Shown here: positions 34,589 through 46,900 of the stretch, one piece after another
How the letters are laid out: each line of letters opens with the position of its first letter
How positions within the stretch are numbered: the stretch's first letter is position 1
Origin: Welwitschia mirabilis
Lineage: Eukaryota > Gnetophyta > Gnetopsida > Welwitschiales
Direction: 5' to 3'
NCBI GenBank assembly: GCA_051453625.1
Contig: JBOZIK010000001.1
Span: forward strand, 152,183,243-152,247,242
Length of the DNA stretch: 64,000 nucleotides
Position numbers and translations under genes: made by a program
The notes under the pieces: model-generated
What the model was told of the DNA's origin: nothing
The model's database searches: none
What the model saw: only the letters and a program-made list of their open reading frames with translations

Positions 34589-37500
34589 TATCATGTCTAA
34601 AGCTTAGCCAAGGTTAGAAAATATTTTTAATTATTTAGATAAATAAATATATCTTAGGGGTTTAACAATAGCAAAATACTTTAGTTTACATTATTAAGAA
34701 TGAAAGCATTTGTAAAATAAATGATGATAAAACTAGAAATAATTGTATGATATTTCTTTAGTATGACTTAAATTGATTACATTTGGATGTTAAGTTAAAG
34801 ATGTAATTGATTTTGAACTTTACTATCTCTTATGCATGATTATCTAATTGATGCATTCTGACTTTGCATATTTTGAGTTATCTTGGAATTTATCTATAGA
34901 TTTTATTTATGCAGTTATGATGTCTGATTTAAAGTAAATGCTCATGTTATTTTATCTTACACAGTCTATTTTAATTGACAGATATTATTTTATTATTATC
35001 TACACCTAGTGGATACACATGGAAAGGAAGGATTAAGGGATCCTAAACTTCTTGTAGAAAATCTAAACCCTACTATCAGTTTTATTATTAGTTCTTATTT
35101 ATAAATATATAAATCCCTTATTAGTAGAGTTATATCATTCAATTTGATCCTATGGAACCTCAATCAAATAAGAGTACTTTGAATTTGCTAAAAGTAGGTG
35201 TTTTTCATAATCCTCTTTTAAATTCTTGCATGTAATATTATTGAATTCCTTTTTCCTTGTATTTTATAAATCCCATGATGTAATATTCCTTGTATGTTAC
35301 ATGTGTATGTGTGTGTGTTTTAATGTTCCATGTAAACTCATAGTCCTTTAGTAAATCTTATATTAGTTAACTAAGAGTTTTGTAAATCTAAGTTTGTGAA
35401 CACCTTGGGGAAACCTTATAAATCATGTTGTGAACTGTTATCTTGAGTCTTCTTTAACTAGTCTTTTTATGAAACTTGCACTTGAGTAGGAAGAATAACC
35501 ATTGACCTATGTGAAATTAAATCATGAATTATAATATTATCTAGGGTAACCACGTATATGGACTATAAGAAGTGTAACCCTCTATTGGGAGTTCCAAGGT
35601 CATGGGACCAGACTGATAGGGCAAAAAGGGGAGATATGTACACACTTAATTGATTTTACCCTCTTCCTAATAAGATTCATTTGGATTACTTGGTTTGATA
35701 TGGATAATTGTAAAGAATATAATGAAATCTAATGGAAGGTCTTGGTCAAGTCTCTTATTATGTAACCCTTAACTTGTCTTAAAAACCTTCCTTCACAACA
35801 TATTCCTTGTTGTAGGCCATAATAGGAACTATAGTGAAATGCAGTTATCATGTCACTTGTTCTTATATAGGAGTGAATGTAAATGAGAAGGTAAGAAGAT
35901 GCTACTGGTTGTTATTTGTGTGTCATCTACATGTCTACTACAGTTGTTATGCAGTTATTTTGTGATCATGTTACACTTTTGTTACTAGTTGCATATTTAC
36001 CAGTTGTAATATTGAAGAAAAAATGGACCTTAGTGTTCTATTTCAGTTCCATGCAATAAAGTACTTTCTATTTTTTTGCAATTGTATTAGCTGAGAGCAT
36101 TTCATAAATCTATCATTGCTCTTGAAGATACAATGTGCTACTTTAGTTAACTATGTGAATTATTATTGAATTAAAGATATTATGTTATACTCATTGTTAG
36201 TTGTTAATAAACATTTTTGTTATCTCTTTAAGTTAATATTTCTTATGTTTACATTAAGAGGTTAAATAATAGGTTAATTATAAATTTTAGTTAATTCTTC
36301 CTCTAATAATACCTAAGAAGTACATTATGTATATAACTTGATTTATTTAATAAGAATGAATACATAGAGTAAATTCAAGGACTCGTAAATAAATACTCGT
36401 AGTTTATAGTTCATATTCAGTGATCATGCAGTAATACTAGTTATCATAAAATGGCCTCTAGTAGGAGGTCTAGAGCTTAACTTCTAATAAATGAAATTTT
36501 GTCCACTTCTCTTTTACTTTTTCAAGCACATAAATCAAGGAGAAATAACATTAATTTTTGAAAAACCTTATGCTCTTGCGTATTATACTTCTTTGGTTTC
36601 TTAGAACTTGAGGTTAAGGCATCATTTCTAAAAATTGAAGGTTATTTTATAGATCGACTCTCTCCTATGACCTTTACCTGCTAACTACCTTATGCTCTTA
36701 TAAACCATAGGATCTATGTCTTTTATTAGCAATGATAACCTTGTGCTTGTAACCACACTTAGTTGCATTTCCTTATGTCTATAATATGTGTTCATTCTGT
36801 GTAATACTTTGTGTACTTTCTTATGCCTTGTGTCCTATGGATTTCTCCTTCACATGTGCCCATGTCATTCTTTGCCATGAACTCTCTCTATGCCTTGAGC
36901 TAACCTACCTACACCTAGCATAGTGCTGCACTCTTTTCCTATGATTTTCTCCACTTATCCCACTGCTCTAATCCCTCCTCCTCCATGTGCTAGTGTTACA
37001 TTACTGTGGACTCACCACTGCACTGTTAGTCTTTTCTCCTCTTGCCCATCATCTATAGCTTTCTATGTAGGGAGTTTTCCTATTTTGGGCTCTTCCACTT
37101 CCATGCCTGCACTACCTATGATTCTGCATCTGTCTCCTCTCTACACATTTCTCCATCATACCCCCACTAGCCTGAGACCCTTATGAGTACCACATCGACC
37201 TGAGACTTACTGCCTTACCTACACATCATTGCAACTCCTCCATGCCTTCTCAATGCTACCGGGTCAACTTTTCTTTGTCTCACTTACTTTCTCTAATGTG
37301 TACTTTTCATTCTTATTTATTAACATCTGTCTTACAGTCTTAGCATAGAACTACTCTTCACCTAGCTGTGACACCATCTTCCTTCTTCACATTCTTAACT
37401 CTACCCTATAATTTTCTTCCATTCACTCAAACAATAAATTATCCACTTACATTAAGTGGCAGAGAGTGTACTATTAAGGCTTTAAAATGGGAGGTCATGG

Positions 37501-37907
37501 TTTCAAATCCAAACCATGAATTTCAAAAAAATAAGTAGACAAGTACATATAAACATTATTTTTACTACATTAATTCCCATAAGTTCTTTATTTAATAAGG
37601 GAAATCCTTATAAATCCTATGTTTTAAAGCCCTTGTAAATACATAGATTACATGAATCTATACATTTCCATTAATATACATGCAAATTGTTAATATGACC
37701 AAACATGATATTAATTTTTCTTCTATATTTATGATGAAATTACTAATTAGGATAACTTCTAGTCATCTTATTAGAATTTCTACAAGTTGATATAGTAAAG
37801 TTTCAAATCCCTAGATATGATTCTCTTCATCCTTATGCTATGTGAATGTCATGCCATTTTTGCTAAGTATTAATATGTGTTGTTTAAGTGTTAAGGATGG
37901 CACTATA
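34589..37907 (+). repeat. right LTR of Tekay-type element (3,319 bases)
   Basis: The most complete LTR copy. It starts TATCATGTCTAAAGC and ends GGCACTATA (CA turned into TA); GAAAT follows. Contains the C/T-rich zone (36,660-37,430) and the tRNA-like module (37,451-37,519). The microsatellite position of the other copies (after TTATCTATAG, near 34,898) is empty. Confidence 0.85.
37451..37519 (+). repeat. tRNA-like (SINE-like) module in the right LTR
   Basis: ATTAAGTGGCAGAGAGTGTA at 37,451 matches the A-box zone of the 5' LTR copy. GGTTTCAAATCC at 37,499 is one base longer than the B-box consensus GGTTCRANNCC. Both sit in a context (GGGAGGTCATGGTTTCAAAT, then CATGAA) like that of plant tRNA-derived SINEs. 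Confidence 0.55.
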
Positions 37908-37912
37908 GAAAT
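37908..37912. repeat. right copy of 5-bp direct repeat GAAAT
   Basis: Matches GAAAT at 22,611-22,615, the other outer edge of the compound element. Confidence 0.5.
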
Positions 37913-38307
37913 CTAAATGCTTCACTGTCTTATGTAATACTATATTATGTTATGATATTTTGGAGGTATTTTATTTTATCTACTTTTTGTCATTTTTTTA
38001 ATTATATAAAACTTAATAAATATTTCTATTTTATTTTGTATATTGATTCATAAAAATTTGAATTTTTTGATGTCTCTGCATTTTCCTTACTACCTCATGT
38101 GACCTACATATATCATTATGTTTTCATGATTACTAATACTATTACTTCATTTTTTTTTATTTATAGGATTAACATTTAAATTTACAAATATCCACTTGAT
38201 CTAAAAACACTTTAATTGTGAGTAGAATTCATTCCTCTTATTATCATTACTTACATAAGACATGCTAGGAGGCTAGTTGAGGAGTGTGATGAAGAATGAT
38301 AATTTTG
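37913..38307. other. A+T-rich DNA, no gene found
   Basis: Short flank between the Tekay-type element and repeat X2. Nothing recognisable. Confidence 0.5.
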
Positions 38308-39092
38308 CATTATATTTTGAACTATAATACTATTCTTAGAGGTATTTTTATACTTTTCAAGTGATAGAGACCTTAGATACTCAATGAACTTAAAAAAATG
38401 CATTATGATCTAGAGAACTATAGAGGACTACTTTAATCTATCAGCTCTATAGATGATTAATAGTTTTTTTATATTATCATATCTCATCTACTTGCTAATG
38501 TGATGATTTAAAATTATTCTAAAACTAGATGCAAAACATTAAGTGATATCCAATCCTTTTAGAACATTAGTACCTTGAAAAGTTTCATTTCAAGAGCTAT
38601 AACTTATACATGCCTAATCATTTTTTAGTTAATTTTGATGTTTTCATGTAAAATAATCCACAAGATTTAAATTTGAAATACTTTATATTTTTGAAGTTGA
38701 TGCAGTTATTTTCAAATTATCTATGACCCTATAATGCCATTTCCATAAGTGAAATGCTATTATAATGTTATGAAATAGTTTTTTCAAGTCAAGCATAAAT
38801 CAAATGTAGAAAATTAATGGTTATGGCAAATACTTGATCTAAAACTAATTCAAGTGTATCTGTAAATATTACCCTCATTTTCCAAATGCATATAACAATA
38901 TTACTATATTAATTTTATGCCATTTTAATCTCTTAATTTAATTCAAGCCATTCTCAGGTATTGAAAGGACATGTTCTATCACATTTCTCTCTTATTTCTT
39001 TAATTTCAACTTGATCTTCTTTCTATATTAGCTTTGGAAGAGTTTCACATTTTTTATTCTCATAGTTTACTATCATATACATGCATTTTTAG
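38308..39092. repeat. repeat X, copy X2, left part
   Basis: Aligns with 19,139-~19,948. It is cut at CATTTTTAG by the MULE and continues at 49,644. The last nine bases are the left target duplication. Confidence 0.72.
39084..39092. repeat. left target site duplication of the MULE (CATTTTTAG)
   Basis: The identical nine bases lie at 49,644-49,652, directly outside the other terminal inverted repeat. Nine bases is the usual MULE duplication size. Confidence 0.88.
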
Positions 39093-39320
39093 GGATTATC
39101 CTATGAAGGTTTTTAATGTGTAATTAATGAAGCCTCTCCATGTGTATCTCCTGCATGCATGTACATTGCACTATGCCAAATGTTCATTCATTTGCAAAAT
39201 GCACACATCCATGCCTCTTCATAGATTCATACATTAACAACTCAGCATGGACTCCATGCCTCTCCATGATTTCATGAATGCGTACATCGCCAAAAAAAGT
39301 GGACAGAGCAAAGACAAGGG

Positions 39321-39589
39321 TTTAGAATTCAACAAATGGAGTGAAGACATAGGTTTAAGGTTGCTGTAACTTTCACAAAGCAAATTCAAAATAAGTGTTA
39401 CTGCTAGTAGTTTCTCTCATCTGTGTTTTTGAGAAACCTTGTCAAAATAGAAAACAGAGTGAAGAAATTAATTTAGAGTTTAGCAAATAAATCCAAAACA
39501 TGGATTTATAATTGCTGCAACTTTTAGAAAGTAGTTTCAAAACACAAAGCTACTAGTAAAAGTTTCTTTCATCTACATTTTTGAGAATC
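39321..39589. repeat. two tandem subrepeats inside the MULE terminal repeat
   Basis: Each unit runs from TTTAGA(A/G)TT through AACTTT and a TTTCTnTCATCT block to TTTTTGAGAA, with a ~151-base period. The right terminal repeat has the mirror pair (about 49,150-49,420). Subterminal repeats are common in MULE ends, where transposase binds. Confidence 0.75.
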
Positions 39590-39765
39590 CTAATGGTCCA
39601 TTTCTAGCATTTACGTAAAAGAAGAAGATGTGCCTTCACATGTTATACTAGTAAAATATCATTGCTTGCCTTTTGAGTAAGCAAACTATTAATATTTAAT
39701 TGCAAAACCAAAAAAATGCCATTGCTGAGCATCACAACAAATGTATCATTGGATAGCGTTAACAC

Positions 39766-40324
39766 NNNNNNNNNNNNNNNNNNNNNNNNNNNNNNNNNNN
39801 NNNNNNNNNNNNNNNNNNNNNNNNNNNNNNNNNNNNNNNNNNNNNNNNNNNNNNNNNNNNNNNNNNNNNNNNNNNNNNNNNNNNNNNNNNNNNNNNNNNN
39901 NNNNNNNNNNNNNNNNNNNNNNNNNNNNNNNNNNNNNNNNNNNNNNNNNNNNNNNNNNNNNNNNNNNNNNNNNNNNNNNNNNNNNNNNNNNNNNNNNNNN
40001 NNNNNNNNNNNNNNNNNNNNNNNNNNNNNNNNNNNNNNNNNNNNNNNNNNNNNNNNNNNNNNNNNNNNNNNNNNNNNNNNNNNNNNNNNNNNNNNNNNNN
40101 NNNNNNNNNNNNNNNNNNNNNNNNNNNNNNNNNNNNNNNNNNNNNNNNNNNNNNNNNNNNNNNNNNNNNNNNNNNNNNNNNNNNNNNNNNNNNNNNNNNN
40201 NNNNNNNNNNNNNNNNNNNNNNNNNNNNNNNNNNNNNNNNNNNNNNNNNNNNNNNNNNNNNNNNNNNNNNNNNNNNNNNNNNNNNNNNNNNNNNNNNNNN
40301 NNNNNNNNNNNNNNNNNNNNNNNN
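39766..40324. other. assembly gap (559 N) with duplicated contig ends
   Basis: The 37 bases before the gap (39,729-39,765, from GCATCACAACAAATG to GTTAACAC) recur after it (40,325-40,361) with one mismatch. The frames reported across this gap are artefacts of N translation. Confidence 0.97.
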
Positions 40325-40832
40325 GCATCACAACAAATGTATCATTGGATAGAGTTAACACTTCATTCTCTCAAAAGCAAACATGGCCATCACTTAAATC
40401 CTAGAAAATCCAGAATCTATATGTTTCTATAAACATTTTTTCCCTAAATACCATTCCATTTTCTGCTATACTTAGGTCTTCAATTTCACTTTGATTTCAT
40501 TTTCTTCACATTCACTATACTTAGCAACAGTTGTTGCTTTTAAATATTGTAAGAAATGTTTTTCACATTCTACAAAGAATTTGATCTAGGTTTTTTAGGT
40601 GTTCCAAGTGATTTCAGTAAGTAAATTTCATTCTTAGTTTCTTTAGGTTGTCAAAAATCCATAGGAAGATGCCCCTTGTTTTCTACAATTTTCCATTTAT
40701 AATTGTTCAGCTTTGAAGCTCTCTAATTCTTTTTGTGTTTTTACTAATTTTAAATTTCTAAGCCTCTTTATTTTTCCTCTTTTTTACATTTAATGCTCCA
40801 TTCCCAGCATTCATTTAAAAGAAAGACGTGCA

Positions 40833-42051
40833 TTATCATTTAACATCAAAGCTCAAGTTTCAAAATTTCTAAATGTATGTTCAAATAAAGGTTCTTCTCA
40901 AGTGTTTAGTTTTTCTTCTTATTTAGTACTAGTTTGTATGTAAACTATGTTGTCATTCTTATCAGAAATCTGTAGAAGTTAAAAATGTTATCATTCTTAT
41001 GAGAAAATTGTAAAAGTTGAAAATGTGCCTTCTTTTAAAGTGTTTTAAGGGTAAAACTTGTATTGTAATTATTTTTTGATAAAAAGAACTATTCTAACAC
41101 AAGCTAATTAGGACTATGCACTTCATGGTTGGATTTTTTTGCTAAGTCAAAATTCATATTCATTATTTGTAATAAACAACAACCAAAATCATATATAAAT
41201 GGAATACAATCTTGATAATTCAAATGCCCAGCATAGTAAACAACCAGTATGCTTCCTTGTAAAATCAAACTATATGATGATTAAGACTTAAGACATGACA
41301 AATACTCCTAAGCTTTGTACAACTAATTTTTCTCTTATCAGTATCACTCAATTTGAGGTTTCTATATTGAAAAACATTTCAAAAAATTAAACTTAATTTT
41401 TAAAAAATACATTAAGCTTGCCTAAACACTCATTCTTTATTTTCAGGGCAATCAAGAAACATATAGATTTTGTGATCTCCATTTAAAACTATAAGAATTC
41501 TGTAGCAATTGATTGAGCTAGATACTATATAAACCAAAGGTTATGTTGGAGATATAAATTTAGAAATGGTTTATAAATTCTTATCATAGAAACAAGAGAC
41601 TCCCTCTTCTATATAAATTTGATTGCTAAGACGTTGTGACATATCTCTTTCATATAGAAATAATAGTAACTCATATTCATTTCCTATTACTATAAATGCA
41701 TTTATTAGTCTAGCTATGTGTTTAAAATCTATATTTCTAACTATCATTTTAAAAACAAAAACCAATGTACCTTTAATCTTAGACAAATGATGCATTACAG
41801 AGTTGTATTCATAAATGTGTCATATCCATCCCATGTTGTAACCAGTGTGCTAATAACAACATAAGATAAGGTATTATGATAATAAACCAATGTTATTCCT
41901 ATCAAATATCCTTTATAACTCTAGCCATAAATACCTATTCTACCTCTTTTCACCCATCCCTACTTAATTAATTATTTTCCATCTATGCATTAATCCTTAA
42001 CATCAATGTTACCAATATTATTTTTTAATGAGATTTCAAACAATTTCCATT
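40833..42051. other. MULE interior upstream of transposase, noncoding
   Basis: A+T-rich, no frame resembling the N-terminal part of MULE transposase (zinc-finger/FAR1-like) was found. The 41,571-41,795 minus-strand frame is unsupported. The promoter of the transposase would be expected here or in the terminal repeat. Confidence 0.5.
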
Positions 42052-43970
42052 ACAGATATTAATAGATGAGTATGTCTTAAGAAAGGATCTTCTTAACATA
42101 TATGTAAATGTTATTGAACAAGGCTATAAGTTAAGTATAGATGATCATGAGAGTACCTGTTTATGTGTGGAGAATTTCAAGCATTTCTTTTTCCTATTCC
42201 AATAAGAGTATAAGGTCAATAATGTTACCCATATCATAGGTGTGCAATCCAAGTGGATGTTAGATAACATGGTCAAATTTTCTAAGGACAACATTATATG
42301 TATGGACTCAACATTTAATACTAATAAATATAAGGTAAGTGTCATTATTAACTTATTTATGATACTTAATGCCTATGGATATGATACATAAGGTGTGTAA
42401 TTATTCCATTGTAACTTTTGCAATATACACTTCATACATGCATGGTGTTTGACTCACACTACAATGGTCTTCTAATTGCATGGGTTATCTACTTTTGTAC
42501 TCAAACTTTTAATGTGGAGTTATGGCTAGATTTGCTAGAAAGAAGATGTAGATTAGTGAATAGTAATTGGAAAGTCAATGCATTCTTGACAGATGATTCA
42601 TCTATAGAGATTAGGGCTATTAGGTAAATTAATAACATCTATGCTTTGGATTTATGCACTTTGAAATTCTCTACATTGTAATAAAAAGTGATCTATCTTT
42701 TCTATTATATGTTGTTATATTAAATGTGTGAGATATTTTCTAATCTAATACTTAACAATTTCATAGGAATGTGGTTGGTTGTCACATATTCTTATGCATA
42801 TGACATGTTTCACATGCTTGGTGGAAACACCTGAATGACAAGGTTAATGATAAAGTAATTAGGAAGAAAATGGTAGATATATTAAAAAAATAATGAATTC
42901 ATGTAGTGTTCAATAAGATGTTAGCCAAGAGTTAAAACAATTTCTAAAGAACTTTGAGTAATAGAAATATTTTCTAGAGTACTTTCATAACACATGGATA
43001 AAGAATGATCATTTTCATAAGTACATGTCCTTTATAGGTTTTTCAAGTTATAATGTCCATGCAAGTGAATAAAATATTTATATTTATTTTAATAATATAT
43101 TATAGAGATGTGTGCAAAACCATTTCAAGATGTTTCACATGCACAGCAGCATACAAATAATGCGCTTGAATCATACCATGGTTTCTTGAAGAAAAGATTC
43201 CTAAGTAGTAGGAAGCATTTAGAATTTATTAGAATTGCTTGGTTGCTATGGTGTTTACATCTTATACAAGTTCATTATTGGAATCACATGCAGATGAAGG
43301 AAGGAGACTTTATTATAAATCACCATATAATGGAACAAAACAAAAAGAGCTAGGAGTGTTCACTTATAATTCCAAATGAGGATTGCATCTATGGTGATTA
43401 TTGCAATGTGTCATACTATGTGCATAGTCAAAATCCATCAAAAAAAATACATGAGATCATGTTAGGGATGTGTACTCCTTCTCAATTAAGTATAATTGCA
43501 TTTGGGCCAATACTAGACATTTGTGAAAGCATGCTATTAAAGTTTCAAAGATATTAAAAGGGGAAGACATAGCCAAATAATTTTTCTTTTATAATGACCA
43601 ATTTAATTCAAGATTTGAATTTGATATGTGCTACTTCGATGGCAGTCAAAGAGCTTTTAAAGAAAAGGATGATCTTGGAGTCATATTATCATAGCACATA
43701 CAAGATATTAGTAGTTATCAACCAGACACATCAAACTTACAGTTCAATATATGTGATTGGAATGCATCTTGTATGGGAGTTGGATATGATAACAATGATT
43801 ATATATGCTTGAAATCAAAAATACGTGATGTAAAGAAAGTGAAAGAAGTTCAAAACCATGTTACTAATATGCTTAACAAGTTTCAACATAGTTTGCCTAG
43901 TAATTTCTCAACTATGTTATAAGTGAAGGAAGCAGTTAAAAAGCTAGTATTAACATTTTTATACACACCA
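42052..43970 (+). pseudogene. MULE transposase (DDE, SWIM) with three introns, broken
   Basis: Plant MULE transposase remnant. Exon 1 (to 42,334) reads QSKWMLDNMVKFSKDN and ICMDSTFNTNKYK with the first catalytic Asp at 42,305, then a GTAAGT donor. Exon 2 (42,424-42,623): YTLHTCMVFDSHYNGLLIAW and FLTDDSSIEIRAIR with the second Asp; its expected acceptor reads AA instead of AG. Intron 2 (42,624-42,766, GT-AG) and intron 3 (43,038-43,105, GT-AG) both keep phase. Exon 3 holds HVSHAWWKHLNDKV after a TGG-to-TGA stop, then a frameshift and KYFLEYFHNTWIKNDHFHKY. Exon 4 (from 43,106) reads MCAKPFQDVSHAQQHTNNAL, then ESYHGFLKKRF, with the catalytic Glu in the conserved 'ESYH'. After a stop and frameshift, a worn SWIM finger lies at 43,490-43,545 (NCIWANTRHL*KHAIKV). 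The N-terminal region is absent or unrecognisable. Confidence 0.85.
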
Positions 43971-46900
43971 TTAGAAGATCAAATAACATCAAAGAAGTAA
44001 ATATCTAATTAGATAGGTTGATTTAAATAAAAAAAATTTAAAACAAAAAACATGGCAAAAACATATAATATGAATTATTCAAGTCATCTAATATCACTTC
44101 TACATGAGAAAGAATATGCACCAAGTGAAGTAAAAGGAGTAATGGTAATATGTCATTTATATCTCATAATTTTATTTTTTTCTTTGCAAGTAATTTTTGA
44201 TTAGTTGATGGAGTTTCCTTTTTTAGAAGGATCTATTTAATTATTGGTTTTGATATTGCTTAAACCCTTTCATAATATTTAGGAACAATTTGTAAAAGTT
44301 CTTTTAATAGTTTATGTAATGTTATTTTAACCCACATACTTTATTTTTGTATGCGAAAATATGTTGGATATTTTACAAATTTTTTGAATAATGCTAAAGG
44401 ATTCTTTTGTTCTTATGTTCTAGCTTATTGCACTCACATGAAATGCTAACTTGCTTGACTAGATAAATAACTAGGGGTTACCTCACCAAATGTCCAAATC
44501 TCTCTTGTGATACCTAACACATTGAAGGTTATGCCAGGTGATCTAGTTTATAGATAAGGGTTAAAGCAACTAAATGATAAAATACTACAATCCTACAATT
44601 CTAGATCATATACAAAAATACTGTTACATTAATAATGATGAAATATATTATTTACATAGTGGTTTTACCAAAGCATTATAGCTGAATGTAATTTAATCCT
44701 TTTTGTAGCATTCTTCTACATTCTTTATGTATCCTTTGTATATAGTTAAATACTAATATTGACCATCTAAATTAAATGATAAAATACATTATAATATTTT
44801 TCATGGCTAAAGGGATTAGCTAAAATGTTTTGGTAAAACAAATCCCTATGCATGACTAAAGACTAAGCTATAAGGGAAGAAAACATTTTCTAATACACTT
44901 GCACACAATCATAAAAAAGTAAGCATACTTTCATATAAGATGAGGAAGAAAACCCTCTTAAGTAATAGTAGTCATTAATATTGTAATTTTTAAAAAGAAT
45001 TGGTTAGTTTCTGTATAGTATTAAATTTTATTTTATCTTCATAGAATCAATAAGCTTTATATTTGAAGGTAGAATACTATCAAAATATCTTAAACTACTT
45101 TGATTTTCTCAATATGCATTTTATTAACTATGGTTGAACCTTGTGAATTATTCATATATTTATTACTTTCATGTAATTCTTGATGCTTTATTTATTCTGT
45201 CTTTTAAAATTTAAAATCTTAATAGTTTTAGCTTTTTTGTTATTAATCCTCTTAGTAGTTGTTCATGAATCATGACAAATACTAGAAAGTTTCTTAAATT
45301 TTGTATTATAGTTTTATGTTTTGCTTCTAGCAATGATACATAAAAACATTAGAGGCCTACATTCATCAATTCCATTTCCTATGGTCAGCTTTATTTTTTC
45401 TTGTTAAACCATGAATGTAAAGCTAATGATTAGACAAAATTAATGGACAAGTGACATTTTTTATTATAGATATGATGCATAAGACTTTGAATAATTCCCT
45501 GCTCAGATCATCACAGACAAGTATCATAAGCTTGCATTGTTGATAAAGAAACTTGCAAGAGAATTCTATGATGGATTGTGTATTTTCTTTCTTATCTAGT
45601 GGCTGATACATTTTTATCATTTTTTAGAGAATCAAGAATTGCAAATGAAATACATAATTCTATTTATTTGTATGATAAACCATTGAATTCAGTAGATATA
45701 TCTATAGTAGAAATCAAAGGGATCTATGCACTGTACCACATATCTCAATTTAAAAAATAGTATAATTTTAAATTTATATATAAAATTCTATTTTTTTCCT
45801 CTTTTACTCAAAATGAATTTGCTGGCACCACTTACATGCCTTATTTAAATACCTACTTCATTGAAATTTAATGTCTTTGTATGATATGACAAATGATATT
45901 TGATTATTTTTTCATTGTAACTGCTTAATAAAATGTTATAGTTTTATTAATTAATAAGGATGTAATGGGTATCAGATTATAATATTCCTTCTGAGCAAAC
46001 TATTAAGTTTAANNNNNNNNNNNNNNNNNNNNNNNNNNNNNNNNNNNNNNNNNNNNNNNNNNNNNNNNNNNNNNNNNNNNNNNNNNNNNNNNNNNNNNNN
46101 NNNNNNNNNNNNATAATATTCCTTCTGAGCAAACTATTAAGTTTAATGTAGATGTTGGAAAAAAAATTGTATTTCTTCTTTAGAAAATGTAATATGTTTT
46201 CCAAAAATATAATAAAGATTTAATTTTTATGGACATTTAAATTAGAGAAACATGTGGATATACTTTTAAATGTGGAAATCTAGAATACAAAGACATAAAG
46301 GACATCAATATATAGCCATTTGGAGATAATGGCCCTAACAAAATTCTTTTATTAGCTTATCATTTACTTAATGTTTCATATTCTCCTACTCTACTTTGTA
46401 AAGAAGAAAACAAAGCCAAGAAAGGTCCATTTCATTCTAGAGATTTACAATGTAAAGATTGTTCACAAAAATGGCTTTAATAAAATGTCATATTTCTCTA
46501 GAAAAGTTAAAAGAAAGGGATATAATAATAGGAATAGATGACATCATCATTTAAGGGATTGAAATTTCTATAATCTTGTTAGAAAGTAAAACGTAAATCT
46601 TGTTATAATCCATGAAATCAAATGCTTAGTTTTATATATAAGAATTGTCAATTGGTTAATTAGGTGATCTTTGCCTAGTTTACCTTCTTTATTGAAATGC
46701 AATAAAGCTTTGGTATAGCCAACTTACTATTGCTTACAAAATCATGGGGAAATTCTTAACTAATTTATGATAATATGCATTGTTCATCATTTAGAGATTT
46801 TTAAACTTCTTGTACCAATTTCAAAAATCTTAGAATCTCGTTTTGGTAGATGATTATGAGTTCATTAAGAATATTTATAAGTATTTTCTTCAAGCAATAA

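Larger units (their letters stand above)
22616..37907 (+). mobile_element. compound Del/Tekay-type Ty3/gypsy element (LTR-int-LTR-int-LTR)
   Basis: A 15.3-kb retrotransposon complex. Outer left LTR: 22,616-24,367 (3'-truncated). First internal region: the end of pol only (24,368-25,985). Middle LTR: 26,000-30,190, containing an N gap. Second internal region: nearly complete gag-pol (30,191-34,588). Outer right LTR: 34,589-37,907. All parts run on the plus strand. The domain order PR-RT-RNaseH-IN, with a chromodomain-like end after integrase and a tRNA-iMet primer site, is that of the Del/Tekay chromovirus lineage. LTRs of ~3.3 kb are long but within what this lineage shows. The matching GAAAT at both outer ends suggests one integration event followed by, or consisting of, a recombinant tandem element. 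All genes are inactivated. Confidence 0.78.
39093..40832 (+). repeat. left terminal inverted repeat of the MULE
   Basis: Inverted match to 48,506-49,643, ending at AGCATTCATTTAAAAGAA near 40,808-40,825. It includes a 559-N gap whose two flanks are the same 37 bases. With the gap and one flank removed the repeat is about 1.14 kb, equal to the right one. It contains two ~118-base subrepeats (39,321-39,438 and 39,472-39,589, from TTTAGA to TTTTTGAGAA) and several ATGCCTCTTCAT-like units near the outer end. Confidence 0.88.

Noticed and set aside
39716-40432. Long frames of 200-238 residues on both strands
   Set aside because: They consist almost entirely of translated N; no protein is supported.
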